A DNA stretch of 64,000 nt from Planctomycetota bacterium (lineage in GTDB: Bacteria > Planctomycetota > Planctomycetia > Gemmatales > Gemmataceae), in assembly GCA_016191165.1 (NCBI GenBank), contig JACPPF010000087.1, positions 93,106-157,105 on the forward strand, read 5' to 3'. The number at the start of each line of letters is the position of its first letter. Position 1 is the stretch's first letter. Under the pieces are notes generated by a model. That model saw only the letters and a program-made list of their open reading frames with translations, ran no database searches and had not been told where the DNA came from. Positions 7,122 to 16,598 of the stretch are shown here, in pieces. Position numbers and translations under genes: made by a program.

Positions 7122-10100
7122 TCATGAATCAATCTCTTCAATTGCCCATGCATATCCTATGCGTCGCGATTCTTCAATCGCTTTTTGCAAGACAACGGTC
7201 CCATTCGGATCGTCTCGTTCAGCCATCAATCGGCCACGCGCAATCTCTGTGTCAATGAGAAGATGTTGATAATTGCCGGTGCGGGCGTAACGGTCCGACG
7301 TAGCAAGGGCACCGTAAGCCTCTTGCGCGTCACCCGCGTTCGCTCCGGGCAATGCGGCGACAAGAGCGCATGCTTGTGCTTTCAACAATTGGATGACGGA
7401 CCGATGATAAAACGTGTTGTATCGTCGCTCCGGAAAATCTTTATAGGTTTGTTCAACTGCCTGGCTGAATTCGTGAGGGGTCATTTCACCGCTGATGGTT
7501 TTTCTGCGAACAAGGAAAAGCTTGGCGGTTATCACAGAGGTACGCCAATCGTAATGAGTTCCATGCTTGTCCGGTGCGGGTTCTTGAGAGGACATGACAT
7601 CTAGGTACTTGGACATGTCCTCGAATGAAGTTGCATGATGGATCATTGACAACCATTTGCAATATAAGACTCTGATGGAAAGGAGTGGTGCCAATGCCGA
7701 TGCGGCGTCGAAGTCGATCTGAGCACCCACCCAATCGCCGGCCAAATCCTTCGCATACGCTCGAAGTCCAAGACAGTCAGCCTGTTGCTGAGGGGTGCCA
7801 GAAAGCGGAAATGCCAGATCTGCAAATTCTGTCGCACGTTGAATCTCCCCGGTATACAGTTCCAGCATGGCCGTACCGAATTGTGCTAAGAACATCGCAG
7901 GTCTAAGACGTATCACCGACAGACGATCGCACGCCCGATATGCGACCTGTTTTGCGTCCGCTGTTCGTCCGACATGCGCTAAGCAAGTTGCCGTCGCCAA
8001 GTCAAAGAGTGATGACGTGAGAGGGTCATCGAAAATGGGCCCAGCCGCAAAACTGTGTCCGCGATAGAAATGGCTTGCAATAGAAAGACGCAAATCCCAC
8101 TCTTGCAAGCGAGTGACCATATAAAACGACGTCGGCAAATGAATTTGCTTGGTTGGCTGGTACAAAAAACTCAGTGGTCCCCACCCAAACCGGCCCATTA
8201 ATTTTGCAAGAAAAATGCACACAGACTCTCCGAGTGGCAGGTGAGTAAGAAAGCCCCAGGTGCGCATCTGTGTTGTCAGCCACGCTTCGCCGGAAAGATG
8301 GTCTGGCTCGTCCAACCTAGCAGTCAAAACTGCCAAAGCATGCCAAATCAAATCACCCGCGCACCCGTGTCCAATGGCTTCGGCAATGGTCCGCGCTGCG
8401 GCCTTCTGATTTTCGATTTGGATTTTGAACTCTATCGTGGAATCTTCAAGCACCGACAGCCTCTCTTTGCATTGCGCGAGAATCGCGTAGAAGAGCTGAC
8501 GGTTTGCAATCTTCCAGGCGTCAGATTTACCTTCCTGAATTCGCTTTCTGAAAAAGTTCCTCACAATAGGATGGACATCGAGGATTCGCGAAACGCGTTC
8601 CTTCGAAACGCGTTCCTCGTACTCTGACAGAAGCCCGTACTGACGCAGCCTTCCGATGGCTTCATTCAGTTCTAGGCAAATGACCTCTTTCGGTGATGAA
8701 CAGATGCCTTCGATCGGGATTTCCATTAGGGGATCCAGTTCGGGAAGTGCAATCGGATGGTCGAAGACTGCAAGGGCTCGCAAGACGAACAATTCTGTGT
8801 AGCGTTTGTCGGATTCGAGCGCTTGTTCATACGCCGCGATGACCCGCTCGGCATGGCGGCCAGGTCCTGTCGTCGGAGATATAGGGATCTCGCGTCGGGG
8901 ATCGCCTTCAAGGTAGGTGACTAGGTATTTGCCTGCAAGTATCAACCCGAGTGGATAGCCTTCGTATTCTTTGATTAACGACAGGATGGAAGGTCGGTCA
9001 TCCGCATCAAGCAAATCTGATTGAACACCGATGTCATTCAATAACGCCCGTGCCGCGTCTTCCAACAGCTCCTCCAGGGCAAAGGTGGATACGCCTCGTC
9101 GATCGGTCGTCAAGTCCGACGGCTTAAAGCGAGTCGTCAAAATGCAAATGCCCTGGAAATCTCGCTCAAGCAGACGCATTAGAAAATCAACGAAAGCTGC
9201 ATCTCGAAAATGAGTGCCGCGGTTTGTTTCCGGCGGGTTTTGAATTACTTCCGTCCCGTCAATTACGAGGACCGTCGGTTGTCTTGTTACAAGTGCGGCA
9301 AGCCTTTCCGATTGCTCATGCAATGTTCCGCCGGTTGGATCGGGATCGCCGAAGTGGGCCAGTGCGGATCGAAAGAAAAAACTCGAATCAATGCCTCCAG
9401 ACTCTTTTTGGCCCTGTCGATAAAACGAATAGCCGAAGCCACAGACCATGTTTTTCCAACCGGACTCTTTTAGGTCATTCACCCACCTCTTCACTAATGC
9501 AGTCTTGCCGAAGCCACCGAAGGCATGGATTACGACAATCTTGTTCTCGCCTTCTGCCAAGGATTGATTCAAGAATTGCAGTTCATCGACTCTCCCGAAA
9601 AGTGGCGACTCGGTCGCAACACGATCGAGGAAACTGAAATTGAAGGCCTTGCCCAAGTCAATCGGATCGCCTGCCTGCGCGGAAGTCTCTTGATTGACAC
9701 CCACCCCTGCGACCGAGACCGGTTTCGTGGCAGCTCTGTGATCCGTCGGAGTGCACTCGGCGATGTTCGGCGGTGTCGCATGAGGCTCTGCACGGCTCTC
9801 TGATCCTGTCCACCGCGCGTTCAATGCAGTTGCAAGTGATTTCAGGCTTGCTGGCTCGTTCGAGATACAGTTACCGTCCCAAAAAAGGTCGATCTCATTT
9901 GGTGAGAGCTGATTGTAATCAAATAGAACGTAGTACCCGCCATTCCTTTTTCCTTTCTTAATGCACGTGTGAATGAAGCGGCGCTTGGTACTTTTTTCCC
10001 TCCCGAATAGTTCCTCGTGCCAATTGTTCGGTTTCTCCAATGAGTTATGCAACGAAGCCGCGGGACTTGCGTTTCCACCAGTCAGAGCCACAGGTTGGTC

Positions 10101-10292
10101 GTCCTTGTTAACAACAATTGCTGCCCTGGCGGCTACTGCAAGGAGGCCGACAGCCTGTATGGCCTGTCGATCCCGAATAGTCTTTCGGTCGCTGGAGCGA
10201 ACTTTGTCAATGGCGTCGTGCGTGAGCGTCGTCGCCACCAGCAAAGGATCCGCCTTACCTTCAAACCACAGCGAAAAATTTCTATTTTGCAT
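7122..10292 (-). CDS. STAND/NLR-like ATPase with helical repeats
   Basis: A 1056-residue three-part protein. Residues 1-140 form an unrecognised N-terminal domain that could be the effector. Residues 230-450 form a STAND-type nucleotide switch: LFGRVDELQFL, Walker A HAFGGFGKTALVKRW near 257-270, Walker B TVLVIDGTEV, then TTRFKPSD. The remainder is a long helical-repeat (TPR-like) region of the kind that senses a ligand. Bacterial proteins of this build (NACHT, Avs and related) often act in phage defence by switching on an effector. The gene stands alone and reads away from the RNA locus at 10.46 kb. Confidence 0.7.
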   Translation of the reverse strand: MQNRNFSLWFEGKADPLLVATTLTHDAIDKVRSSDRKTIRDRQAIQAVGLLAVAARAAIVVNKDDQPVALTGGNASPAASLHNSLEKPNNWHEELFGREKSTKRRFIHTCIKKGKRNGGYYVLFDYNQLSPNEIDLFWDGNCISNEPASLKSLATALNARWTGSESRAEPHATPPNIAECTPTDHRAATKPVSVAGVGVNQETSAQAGDPIDLGKAFNFSFLDRVATESPLFGRVDELQFLNQSLAEGENKIVVIHAFGGFGKTALVKRWVNDLKESGWKNMVCGFGYSFYRQGQKESGGIDSSFFFRSALAHFGDPDPTGGTLHEQSERLAALVTRQPTVLVIDGTEVIQNPPETNRGTHFRDAAFVDFLMRLLERDFQGICILTTRFKPSDLTTDRRGVSTFALEELLEDAARALLNDIGVQSDLLDADDRPSILSLIKEYEGYPLGLILAGKYLVTYLEGDPRREIPISPTTGPGRHAERVIAAYEQALESDKRYTELFVLRALAVFDHPIALPELDPLMEIPIEGICSSPKEVICLELNEAIGRLRQYGLLSEYEERVSKERVSRILDVHPIVRNFFRKRIQEGKSDAWKIANRQLFYAILAQCKERLSVLEDSTIEFKIQIENQKAAARTIAEAIGHGCAGDLIWHALAVLTARLDEPDHLSGEAWLTTQMRTWGFLTHLPLGESVCIFLAKLMGRFGWGPLSFLYQPTKQIHLPTSFYMVTRLQEWDLRLSIASHFYRGHSFAAGPIFDDPLTSSLFDLATATCLAHVGRTADAKQVAYRACDRLSVIRLRPAMFLAQFGTAMLELYTGEIQRATEFADLAFPLSGTPQQQADCLGLRAYAKDLAGDWVGAQIDFDAASALAPLLSIRVLYCKWLSMIHHATSFEDMSKYLDVMSSQEPAPDKHGTHYDWRTSVITAKLFLVRRKTISGEMTPHEFSQAVEQTYKDFPERRYNTFYHRSVIQLLKAQACALVAALPGANAGDAQEAYGALATSDRYARTGNYQHLLIDTEIARGRLMAERDDPNGTVVLQKAIEESRRIGYAWAIEEIDS

Positions 10293-10462
10293 GACTGTGC
10301 GTTCCCTTCATTAGCCCATGCGAAGAAAAGAGTTACGACTCGGGCCGGAAGTAGAGCGGAACCAAGCGGAACTCGGCCGGAACTCGCAACGGTGGACGAC
10401 TTTTGCGCGCATGATAAACCGCCAACGTCGGAAAAATTTATGTCTGGCGGCATGCGTATGAT

Positions 10463-10677
10463 GCACGGGAAATCCCAAAGGATTGGGACCGAGCTGTAAC
10501 GAAGCTCGGCCCCGTGCCGCACCAGACCGGAAAGCACCCAGTCTGAGCGACCCGAGACCATCAGGTTGGTTCCTTGTCATCATCCATGATGACCGTGGGC
10601 CGATCAGTGCATGGTTAGATTGTCGTAAAGATGTACGCTTGTCAAGGGTGCTTCCGGAGGAAGCACCCTTTTTTTGT
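10463..10677 (+). ncRNA. structured RNA or leader with attenuator
   Basis: The gap between the STAND gene and the gene at 10694 has no good ORF but folds strongly on the plus strand. A 7-bp stem, GCACGGG (10463-10469) with CCCGTGC (10511-10517), encloses TCCCAA/TTGGGA (10473-10488, loop AGGA) and CCGAGCT/AGCTCGG (10489-10509), giving a three-way junction. CAGAC/GTCTG (10523-10545) and GTCATCAT/ATGATGAC (10576-10593) follow, then the terminator at 10646. AAGCACCC in a loop (10532-10539) is fully complementary to the terminator's first arm GGGTGCTT (10646-10653), so it could act as an antiterminator. No known riboswitch class is recognised. Bases 10293-10462 show nothing definite. Confidence 0.6.
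10646..10675 (+). terminator. rho-independent terminator
   Basis: GGGTGCTTCC (10646-10655) and GGAAGCACCC (10659-10668) form a perfect 10-bp stem with a 3-base loop, followed by seven T. It lies 19 bases before the ATG of the next plus-strand gene, so it would cut that gene off unless read-through or the alternative pairing described for the RNA occurs. Confidence 0.85.
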
Positions 10678-10693
10678 TTGAAGGAGTTTTCCC

Positions 10694-10933
10694 ATGCCAA
10701 ATTGCACTGCGGTTCTCGCCGACGAATCCTCCGTGGACGGCAGCATGATTCGGCGGCCGCCGATTTCGTCCACTGGCGGCGGATCGGCCGTAGCCGTTCA
10801 TGCCGGTGCGCCGAAACGTTGGAAACGGAAAAAAGAAGGTGGAAGAAAGCCAACCGTTTGCAGCACCTGCGGCAATCCCTTGTTCGGAGAGGGCACGGTC
10901 GTGGTTCGTTGCGGATGGTGCGGATGGTGCTGA
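10694..10933 (+). CDS. small Cys-rich zinc-ribbon protein
   Basis: A 79-residue protein whose last 25 residues hold five Cys (CSTCGNP, then CGWCGWC), enough for a zinc-binding knuckle. A basic patch (KRWKRKK) precedes them. AAGGAG stands upstream of the ATG. It lies directly after the terminator of the structured RNA and may be controlled by it. The family is unknown. Confidence 0.5.
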   Translation: MPNCTAVLADESSVDGSMIRRPPISSTGGGSAVAVHAGAPKRWKRKKEGGRKPTVCSTCGNPLFGEGTVVVRCGWCGWC

Positions 10934-11024
10934 AACCTCGAAGGATTCGCTCTGTCTCGTCGTTGCGGTTGTGCAAAAACTCTTCGCCCGTTCTCGTCAC
11001 TGGTATCAAACGGAGGAATCAGCC

Positions 11025-11387
11025 ATGGCTACTCGTCACTTACGACGTTCCGAAGATCATGAGTTGTCGGCCATTTGGCCGGTCGCCTGTACGACACGTT
11101 GGTGCTCGATGAACGCCCAGTGCGGTAAGGAATTCGACAAAACTGACGTTCGGCGCCTACAGGTCGGGCTCCTCCTGGAGGCTGTCATCGATAAGATCCG
11201 GGGCACGAAGTGCCGGCGGACGATTCGAACGTTGTGGCTCAATCAATGGGACAAGAAGGAGACTGCCAAGGACCTTGGTGTCTCCGAAAAGGCCATCTCG
11301 GTGGCCCTATGTAGGTTCAAGAAAGCGGCTGCTGGAATCGTGGCGGCTCCGGAATTCCAAGAGGTTTACGAGCGTATTTTCTGCTAA
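11025..11387 (+). CDS. sigma-70 region 4-like HTH protein
   Basis: A 120-residue protein with a strong GGAGGA site. TIRTLWLNQWDKKETAKDLGVSEKAISVALCRFKKAA matches the shape of the sigma factor region 4 or RNA-polymerase sigma-like HTH, with LGVSEKAISVAL as turn and recognition helix. No region 2 is present, so it is probably a small regulator and not a full sigma factor. It overlaps the end of the convergent recombinase gene by 4 bases. Confidence 0.5.
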   Translation: MATRHLRRSEDHELSAIWPVACTTRWCSMNAQCGKEFDKTDVRRLQVGLLLEAVIDKIRGTKCRRTIRTLWLNQWDKKETAKDLGVSEKAISVALCRFKKAAAGIVAAPEFQEVYERIFC

Positions 11388-13195
11388 CCCGGCGCATTCA
11401 AAGCGTTGCTCGTTTCTTCATCCTGGCCCTGAGACATCTTGGGGCCTTTTGTTTTTGCCGGCATTGGCGGCGGTTCTGAACACGTTCGACATACTTCCTC
11501 GACATACTTCTCGATGATTTTGGCAGACCCCTTGTTCCGAAAATCCACCGGCCCTTTGTATCGCATCGACCGTACAATCGTTCGCGATTCCTTTCGTCGC
11601 GACGCTTCGCAGCCGTTGAACGCAAAGTGCGCACGATGATGGACGATGACATAGTCGCGAGTTGTGGCCTGACCGTGGAAATGGACCTGCACGAACGCCA
11701 ACCGTTTGGTACCGTCGGCAATGAAGAGGCAATAGATATTCGACACAAGGCGGCGGATCGCCGCGCGAAGCCGGAGACGCGCGTCATCCTGGTCCGGAGC
11801 CTGGTTCAACAGGTCGATGAGAGAGTGGCACGTTGCCCATGCGGACATGAGCGGGGTTGCCGCCTGTCGCCTTGCTTCGTCGAGTTCTTTCGTGATGGCA
11901 ACCTTCTCTGCCTCCAAGGTCTTCGCTGCGGTCGCGAGCGCATCGATGTCGCCCTTGTCGAGGAGCGCCGCCGATATTTTCGTCAAACGGCCGTCGATGC
12001 CCGCAAGTCGGCCCGTGAGAGCCAGCACGGCGTCGACCGTCTTGGGACCCCTGGGCACGAGGGAGTCCACGTCGATTTCCTTGAGTTGGGAAAGGATGGC
12101 ACGTTCAAACGGGACTGACGGGAAGCTCGTCATCTTCGCACCTTCAATGCCCTGATAGGCGCGATAGGACGCCAGTATTTTTCCGCTGCTCTTCTTGCCC
12201 CTGTCCAGTTGGAAGAATGTTCCTCCGTCCCGCGCGTCACGCAATAGATTGGCAAACAAATTGATCCCGCCTGCGGCCGGCCGTCCCGGTTTATTGTGCC
12301 GATTGGCGAGTGCGGCTCTCGCCGCGTACCACTCTTTCTCTGACACGATCACCGGGTAGTAATCGGGGATGAGTTCCCCGGTAGGGTGACGTTTTTGCCC
12401 GTGTGCGATCGTGTGGGGCTGGTATTCGCCGACAACGGCCCGATTTGAAAGAATCTTGGCGATGTATGATCTGGCCCAGTAATCGGCACGACCGATGGCC
12501 GGGATCTTTTCGGCGTTGAGTTGTTTGGCAATTCTCCCGAGTCCGTACCCGTTGATCGCCATTTCGTAGATTCGGCGCACAGCGGCCGCCGCTGGCTCGT
12601 TGACAACGAAGGCACCGTCCTTCACGTGAAGCCATCCGGGCGTCCGCTTCGTCAAGACTTCTCCGTCACGCCCCGCCCTCTCCCGCTTGGCAGACCAGGC
12701 TCGGCCGACCCGCTCCGACTTCATGCGGGACTCGCTATGCCCGCGACTCAATTCCATGATCGCCATCATGAGCGTCATCGGCTCGACGGCTTCGTCATAG
12801 ATCGTCTCGACGGGCAGAAGCTGCACGATGCGGATGCCGTTGTCGATCAAGTTGAGGAGCAAGGTGAGTGCCGGCCGGATATGTTCGCGCGTGAGCCGAT
12901 CCAGCGATTCGACGATAAGATAGGAGCCGCGGGCGATGCGGCCGGCGTGGACGAGTTCGAGGAACGTTGCCAGGGCATGGCGGTCTGGGTTCTCCCGGTG
13001 CTTGCCGGAAAAGCCGCTGATGCCCTCATCGCGTAGCGTCAACGTAGTGTTGAGCATGACGCCGTTGCGGTCGAGCCATTGATCCCGCAATTCGGTCTGG
13101 CGCCGAACGGAGTCGCCTTTTGATTGCTCGGGTGAGCTGAACCGGAGATACGAATATGCCGTGGCCGGGGTGCTGTTCTTGGTTTTCATCGCCAT
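11384..13195 (-). CDS. large serine recombinase A
   Basis: A 603-residue site-specific recombinase. The resolvase-type catalytic domain begins [20 protein letters not shown], with Ser as nucleophile, and continues with SLDRLTRE. A recombinase domain ([23 protein letters not shown]) and a long helical C-terminus follow. No CxxC zinc ribbon is visible, unlike the second recombinase. Such enzymes insert elements at one attachment site without transposase-type repeats. Its start is about 54 bases from the edge of the comM remnant, the usual position of an integrase beside its attachment site. Confidence 0.85.
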   Translation of the reverse strand: MAMKTKNSTPATAYSYLRFSSPEQSKGDSVRRQTELRDQWLDRNGVMLNTTLTLRDEGISGFSGKHRENPDRHALATFLELVHAGRIARGSYLIVESLDRLTREHIRPALTLLLNLIDNGIRIVQLLPVETIYDEAVEPMTLMMAIMELSRGHSESRMKSERVGRAWSAKRERAGRDGEVLTKRTPGWLHVKDGAFVVNEPAAAAVRRIYEMAINGYGLGRIAKQLNAEKIPAIGRADYWARSYIAKILSNRAVVGEYQPHTIAHGQKRHPTGELIPDYYPVIVSEKEWYAARAALANRHNKPGRPAAGGINLFANLLRDARDGGTFFQLDRGKKSSGKILASYRAYQGIEGAKMTSFPSVPFERAILSQLKEIDVDSLVPRGPKTVDAVLALTGRLAGIDGRLTKISAALLDKGDIDALATAAKTLEAEKVAITKELDEARRQAATPLMSAWATCHSLIDLLNQAPDQDDARLRLRAAIRRLVSNIYCLFIADGTKRLAFVQVHFHGQATTRDYVIVHHRAHFAFNGCEASRRKESRTIVRSMRYKGPVDFRNKGSAKIIEKYVEEVCRTCSEPPPMPAKTKGPKMSQGQDEETSNALNAPG

Positions 13196-13248
13196 CGCTC
13201 CCTGTAATGTGGACCGTGTTGCTCCTCCTCGCGCTACACAATTTTATC

Positions 13249-13674
13249 CACAACATGTTGATGATCGGCACGCCCGGTTCGGGCAAGACGATGCTGACGC
13301 GGCGAATGCCGACGATTCTCCCGCCGTTGACGCCCAGCGAAAGCCTGGAGACGACGCGCATCTACAGTGCGATGGGCCGGCTCGCGCCGGGCGAGGCGCT
13401 GCTGGCGACTCGGCCTTTCCGCTCGCCGCATCATACCATCAGCGACGCCGGCATGGTCGGCGGCGGCACGATCCCGACGCCCGGCGAGATTTCCCTCGCC
13501 CATCATGGCGTCCTGTTCCTGGACGAGCTGCCCGAATTCAATCGCCGCAGTCTCGAAGTGCTTCGGCAACCTCTCGAAGAGGGCAAAGTGACGATCTCGC
13601 GCGCGCTGAACTCGTCCACCTTCCCGGCGAGCTTCGTGCTGGTGGCCGCGATGAACCCGTGCCCGTGCGGCTAA
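13249..13674 (+). pseudogene. comM: comM/yifB internal fragment
   Basis: This plus-strand fragment encodes the core of the ComM/YifB Mg-chelatase-like AAA+ ATPase: [19 protein letters not shown] (Walker A), [31 protein letters not shown] (Walker B) and [10 protein letters not shown]. Homology starts sharply at HNMLMIG and ends at CPCG with an immediate stop, so roughly 140 of about 500 codons remain. A serine recombinase gene flanks each side. The simplest reading is that two elements integrated into one comM and left this piece between them. ComM drives branch migration in natural transformation, so the host copy is probably lost. Confidence 0.8.
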
Positions 13675-15832
13675 CGCTGATTTTCATTTCGTCTGGAAGT
13701 ACCCGTTTCGCAGCATCCGTGTCCTTGGGCACGAACCTGTAGCTGACTACCTCCGTCCGACGCTTTTTCTTGGGGCCGGTCAGCTTTACGTCGAAGACGG
13801 GGTAGACCCGTTCCACGAAGCTGGCGAGCAGTAGGCCGATTTGGGTTTTGTCCGCCGCAAGGATCGTTTCTCGAATCGAGTTGAGTTGTTCGAGGGTTGC
13901 CCGTGCCTTTTGTGTAATCGGGACAAGTTGCGGTTCGATCTCGGCTCGGCGTTTGTCTAGTTCCTCAGCCCGCTTGTCGAGGCGTTCTGCCATGCTCTGG
14001 TTCTTTCTTCTTTGAACGACGATCTCTGAGGCAATCCCGTCTAGTTCATCGTTGATGGCAGTGAGTTCGGCCTTCAGAGCGGCGACGGTGGTGGTGAACT
14101 CCTGGTCGTAGAAGTCGAAGGCCCACGAAAAGACCTTGGTAGCGTCCGGCCTTTCGAGGATACCGTCTTTGAATTCGATCTTCTTGACTGTGAATTCGGT
14201 TTCGACGTGTAGCTTCTGAGCAAGGAAGCCGTAGATGGCGTGCGAGGCGGGGTTCTCCGGGTGGTGGCCTTTGCCGAGTACAGCCCAAATGATGCTGAGG
14301 ATGGTCTTGCCGAGTTCGGACTTCTTCAGCCATTCGGCTTCCGTCAAGGAGTTCAAGTCACCCCGGCTAATCGTGTCGATGCGGTCGGCAACTCTCTTCA
14401 ACATTTCTTCTATGGCGGCGTCGAGAGTTTCCCACCGTACCGTGTTGGCGTTGCACTTCGCCCGGATGGTCTTGCGGTAAGTCCCGCAAACAAAACAGCG
14501 GTAACGCTTCGCTTTGCCCTTCGTTTTCTGAAGTGTTTTGGTTCCCGGCATGAATGAACCGAGAACCATCGGGGCGTCACAGTCAGGGCAGAAGAGTTTG
14601 CCGTTCAGCGGGTGGGTTGCCTTGTCACGGGTCCGTCGCTTGCCAAAGCTGTCATTGACCTGGGGGCGGTTGTCGAGTTTCTGCTTCACACTGGCGAAAA
14701 GATCGGGCTTGATGATCGGGGCGAACACGGGGCGTTTCGGGAAGATGTACTGGTCCTCCGTCTTCTTCATGACAAGCGTTTCGTCCTTTTTCCGCTTCAC
14801 CGGCATCGGCATCTTATCCAAGGTGATGCGGTATTCACCGACTCCCACCTTCCCCCACGCCGGAAGGCCGACGTAGGCCGAATTTCTCAGGATGGTTTCG
14901 ACACCGTGGTAGCCGAACGGCTTGTCATAGTGGCCGAGACGCTGATTCCAAAGGCTTTCGGAGATGGCTCCGAACTCAAGCCCCGAATGATACATCTCGA
15001 ACATCTGGCGAACGGCTTCGAGCCTGTTGACCTCGACGGATGGTTCGTACCTGTATCCCGTGGTCTTCTTGTCACGGGGCGGCATGTTGTTCTGGATGAC
15101 TTCCCGTTCGACTTCGAGCCGGGCGTTGACGATGAATCCGGCATTATCACGGTCTACACAGCTTTTGTCTGTGTAATAGATGACTCGATATTCGTGAGGC
15201 TTCTTGTACCGGGTCCGCACGACACGCCAAAGCGGACGGGTCAGGTCATTCAGCGGGTAAAGTACCAAGTCGATTCCAAACGGATTGTTCCCGGTCGTCG
15301 CCCACCCTGCTTCCGCCATCTGAATCATCTTCTGGATGTTTTTGTCAGCCATACCGGAGACGTAGCGGGTACTCCCTTCAGCGGCAGCGGCGACACGCCA
15401 AAAATCACCGTCTTCCAGCCCCGTGACGTTGAGTTGATCCACGACGGCGTACAGTCCAACGTCGTACTCTCGGAGTTTGCTGCGGAAGACGAAAACTTCG
15501 TCCTTGTCACGGATGCCCCAGCGGTCGAAGTTGGAAATCACGATCCAGTCGATGGAACCCGCCTCGACGAGTTGCATCATGTCGTCAAAGCGATACCGCT
15601 TCCGACCCGTGTTTTGCTTTCTCTTGTCCCAATCCCGAAAGAAGCTGGCAGATTCGTGCCGCCTGATCTTGTCCTCGAAGCGGAGTTCGTCGGGAATGTG
15701 TAGATCGTGGGAATCAAGCCAACGCTGGACCGGCTCCCAATGGTGTTCCAGGCGTTGCTTGGGCGTGCTAACTCGACCGAAATAGGCGAGGCGGTCGCCG
15801 GACTGTGGACAGTTCTTGATGCGTGTTTCCAT
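13538..15832 (-). CDS. large serine recombinase B with zinc ribbon
   Basis: A recombinase of about 764 residues: a serine catalytic domain ([17 protein letters not shown]), a recombinase domain ([20 protein letters not shown]), a zinc ribbon (LFCPDCDAP, then CFVCGTYRK) and a coiled coil. ATG at 15832 follows GGGAG. The last 45 or so codons read antisense across the comM fragment, so the natural C-terminus was probably replaced when the element integrated. The catalytic and zinc-ribbon parts look intact. It is only distantly like recombinase A, so the two are not a recent duplication. Confidence 0.8.
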   Translation of the reverse strand: METRIKNCPQSGDRLAYFGRVSTPKQRLEHHWEPVQRWLDSHDLHIPDELRFEDKIRRHESASFFRDWDKRKQNTGRKRYRFDDMMQLVEAGSIDWIVISNFDRWGIRDKDEVFVFRSKLREYDVGLYAVVDQLNVTGLEDGDFWRVAAAAEGSTRYVSGMADKNIQKMIQMAEAGWATTGNNPFGIDLVLYPLNDLTRPLWRVVRTRYKKPHEYRVIYYTDKSCVDRDNAGFIVNARLEVEREVIQNNMPPRDKKTTGYRYEPSVEVNRLEAVRQMFEMYHSGLEFGAISESLWNQRLGHYDKPFGYHGVETILRNSAYVGLPAWGKVGVGEYRITLDKMPMPVKRKKDETLVMKKTEDQYIFPKRPVFAPIIKPDLFASVKQKLDNRPQVNDSFGKRRTRDKATHPLNGKLFCPDCDAPMVLGSFMPGTKTLQKTKGKAKRYRCFVCGTYRKTIRAKCNANTVRWETLDAAIEEMLKRVADRIDTISRGDLNSLTEAEWLKKSELGKTILSIIWAVLGKGHHPENPASHAIYGFLAQKLHVETEFTVKKIEFKDGILERPDATKVFSWAFDFYDQEFTTTVAALKAELTAINDELDGIASEIVVQRRKNQSMAERLDKRAEELDKRRAEIEPQLVPITQKARATLEQLNSIRETILAADKTQIGLLLASFVERVYPVFDVKLTGPKKKRRTEVVSYRFVPKDTDAAKRVLPDEMKISVSRTGTGSSRPPARSSPGRWTSSARARSSLCPLREVAEALRDCGD

Positions 15833-16598
15833 ACTCGATCTCCCTGTCACGCACAAATGGCGTGAGTCGTGGATTTCTGGTAATCCTTCGCAGGGAGTCG
15901 TGAAAAGAGTAGATTCGACGGCATGAAGCCTGAAGCCACACGTTCAGACAATCCCCTGCCCGCACCATCGCAGTGCGGTTGATTACGCAGGAAATTGCCT
16001 GAAGGGGGTCGGGCCGTCGTCCCTAGAGGCAGAACCGGGAAGCTCGCAAAGCGGCCACAAAAAAGAATTTCCCGATCCGTCCCATTCTAGTGCGGAGACG
16101 TGTGCTTGTAAACCTGCGTTGCCATCTTCCTTGTTCCGATTGCGTTCTGAATGCCGCATGGTTGCCCTGCTCGCAGCGGGTTTCTGGTGATACCTCGTGC
16201 CGAGAAAGAGGGTCGAATCTGAGCAGTTTCGTCCCAGGAGTTCAGTGGTACAAAAAAAGGCGGGCAAGGGGTTGTTGACCCCGGCCTGTGACCGGAGGTT
16301 GAAAGATTCTTGCTTAACACACCCCTTTCTCCGCACTAGAATGTCCGGTGTTGAGATGAAGAGTGACTCGAAAACCATCCAGAGGGTTGAGTCACGCCAA
16401 CTCTGGCAGGCACGGCCAGCAAGTGGCGACCCTGGGCAGCCGCAAGGCTGATCCATCTCAAAAGGTGCCAATCAGATTACCTGATCGATCCCCTTCAGGC
16501 TGAGCATTTCTGCCAGCCTCGAACCCGGTGCGTACCTCGTGGGGCCAGTGCGTAACTGGTCGGCGTGGAAGGTACGTCCACAACAAAAGGAGAACACA
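15833..16598. other. intergenic region with long inverted repeat
   Basis: No convincing gene is seen in these 766 bases. They contain a 16-bp perfect inverted repeat, CATTCTAGTGCGGAGA at 16083-16098 and TCTCCGCACTAGAATG at 16328-16343, separated by 229 bases. A box-like GAGTTCAGTGGTACA lies near 16240-16254. Lying between the integrase gene and the first replication or partition gene, the region could hold an origin, a centromere-like site or operators. Confidence 0.4.
16083..16343. repeat. 16-bp perfect inverted repeat pair
   Basis: The two arms are exact reverse complements over 16 bases. The spacing is too long for a simple hairpin, so a looped protein-binding site is more likely than a terminator. 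Confidence 0.7.

Noticed and set aside
10483..11112. 209-codon plus-strand ORF
   Set aside because: It crosses the RNA hairpins and terminator and out-competes neither of the two smaller genes with good ribosome sites.
14612..15703. 363-codon plus-strand ORF
   Set aside because: It is antisense to serine recombinase B, whose motifs are clear, and has no domain or ribosome site.
16250..16320. tRNA-like fold near the integrase
   Set aside because: The acceptor stem and TPsiC loop could not be matched.
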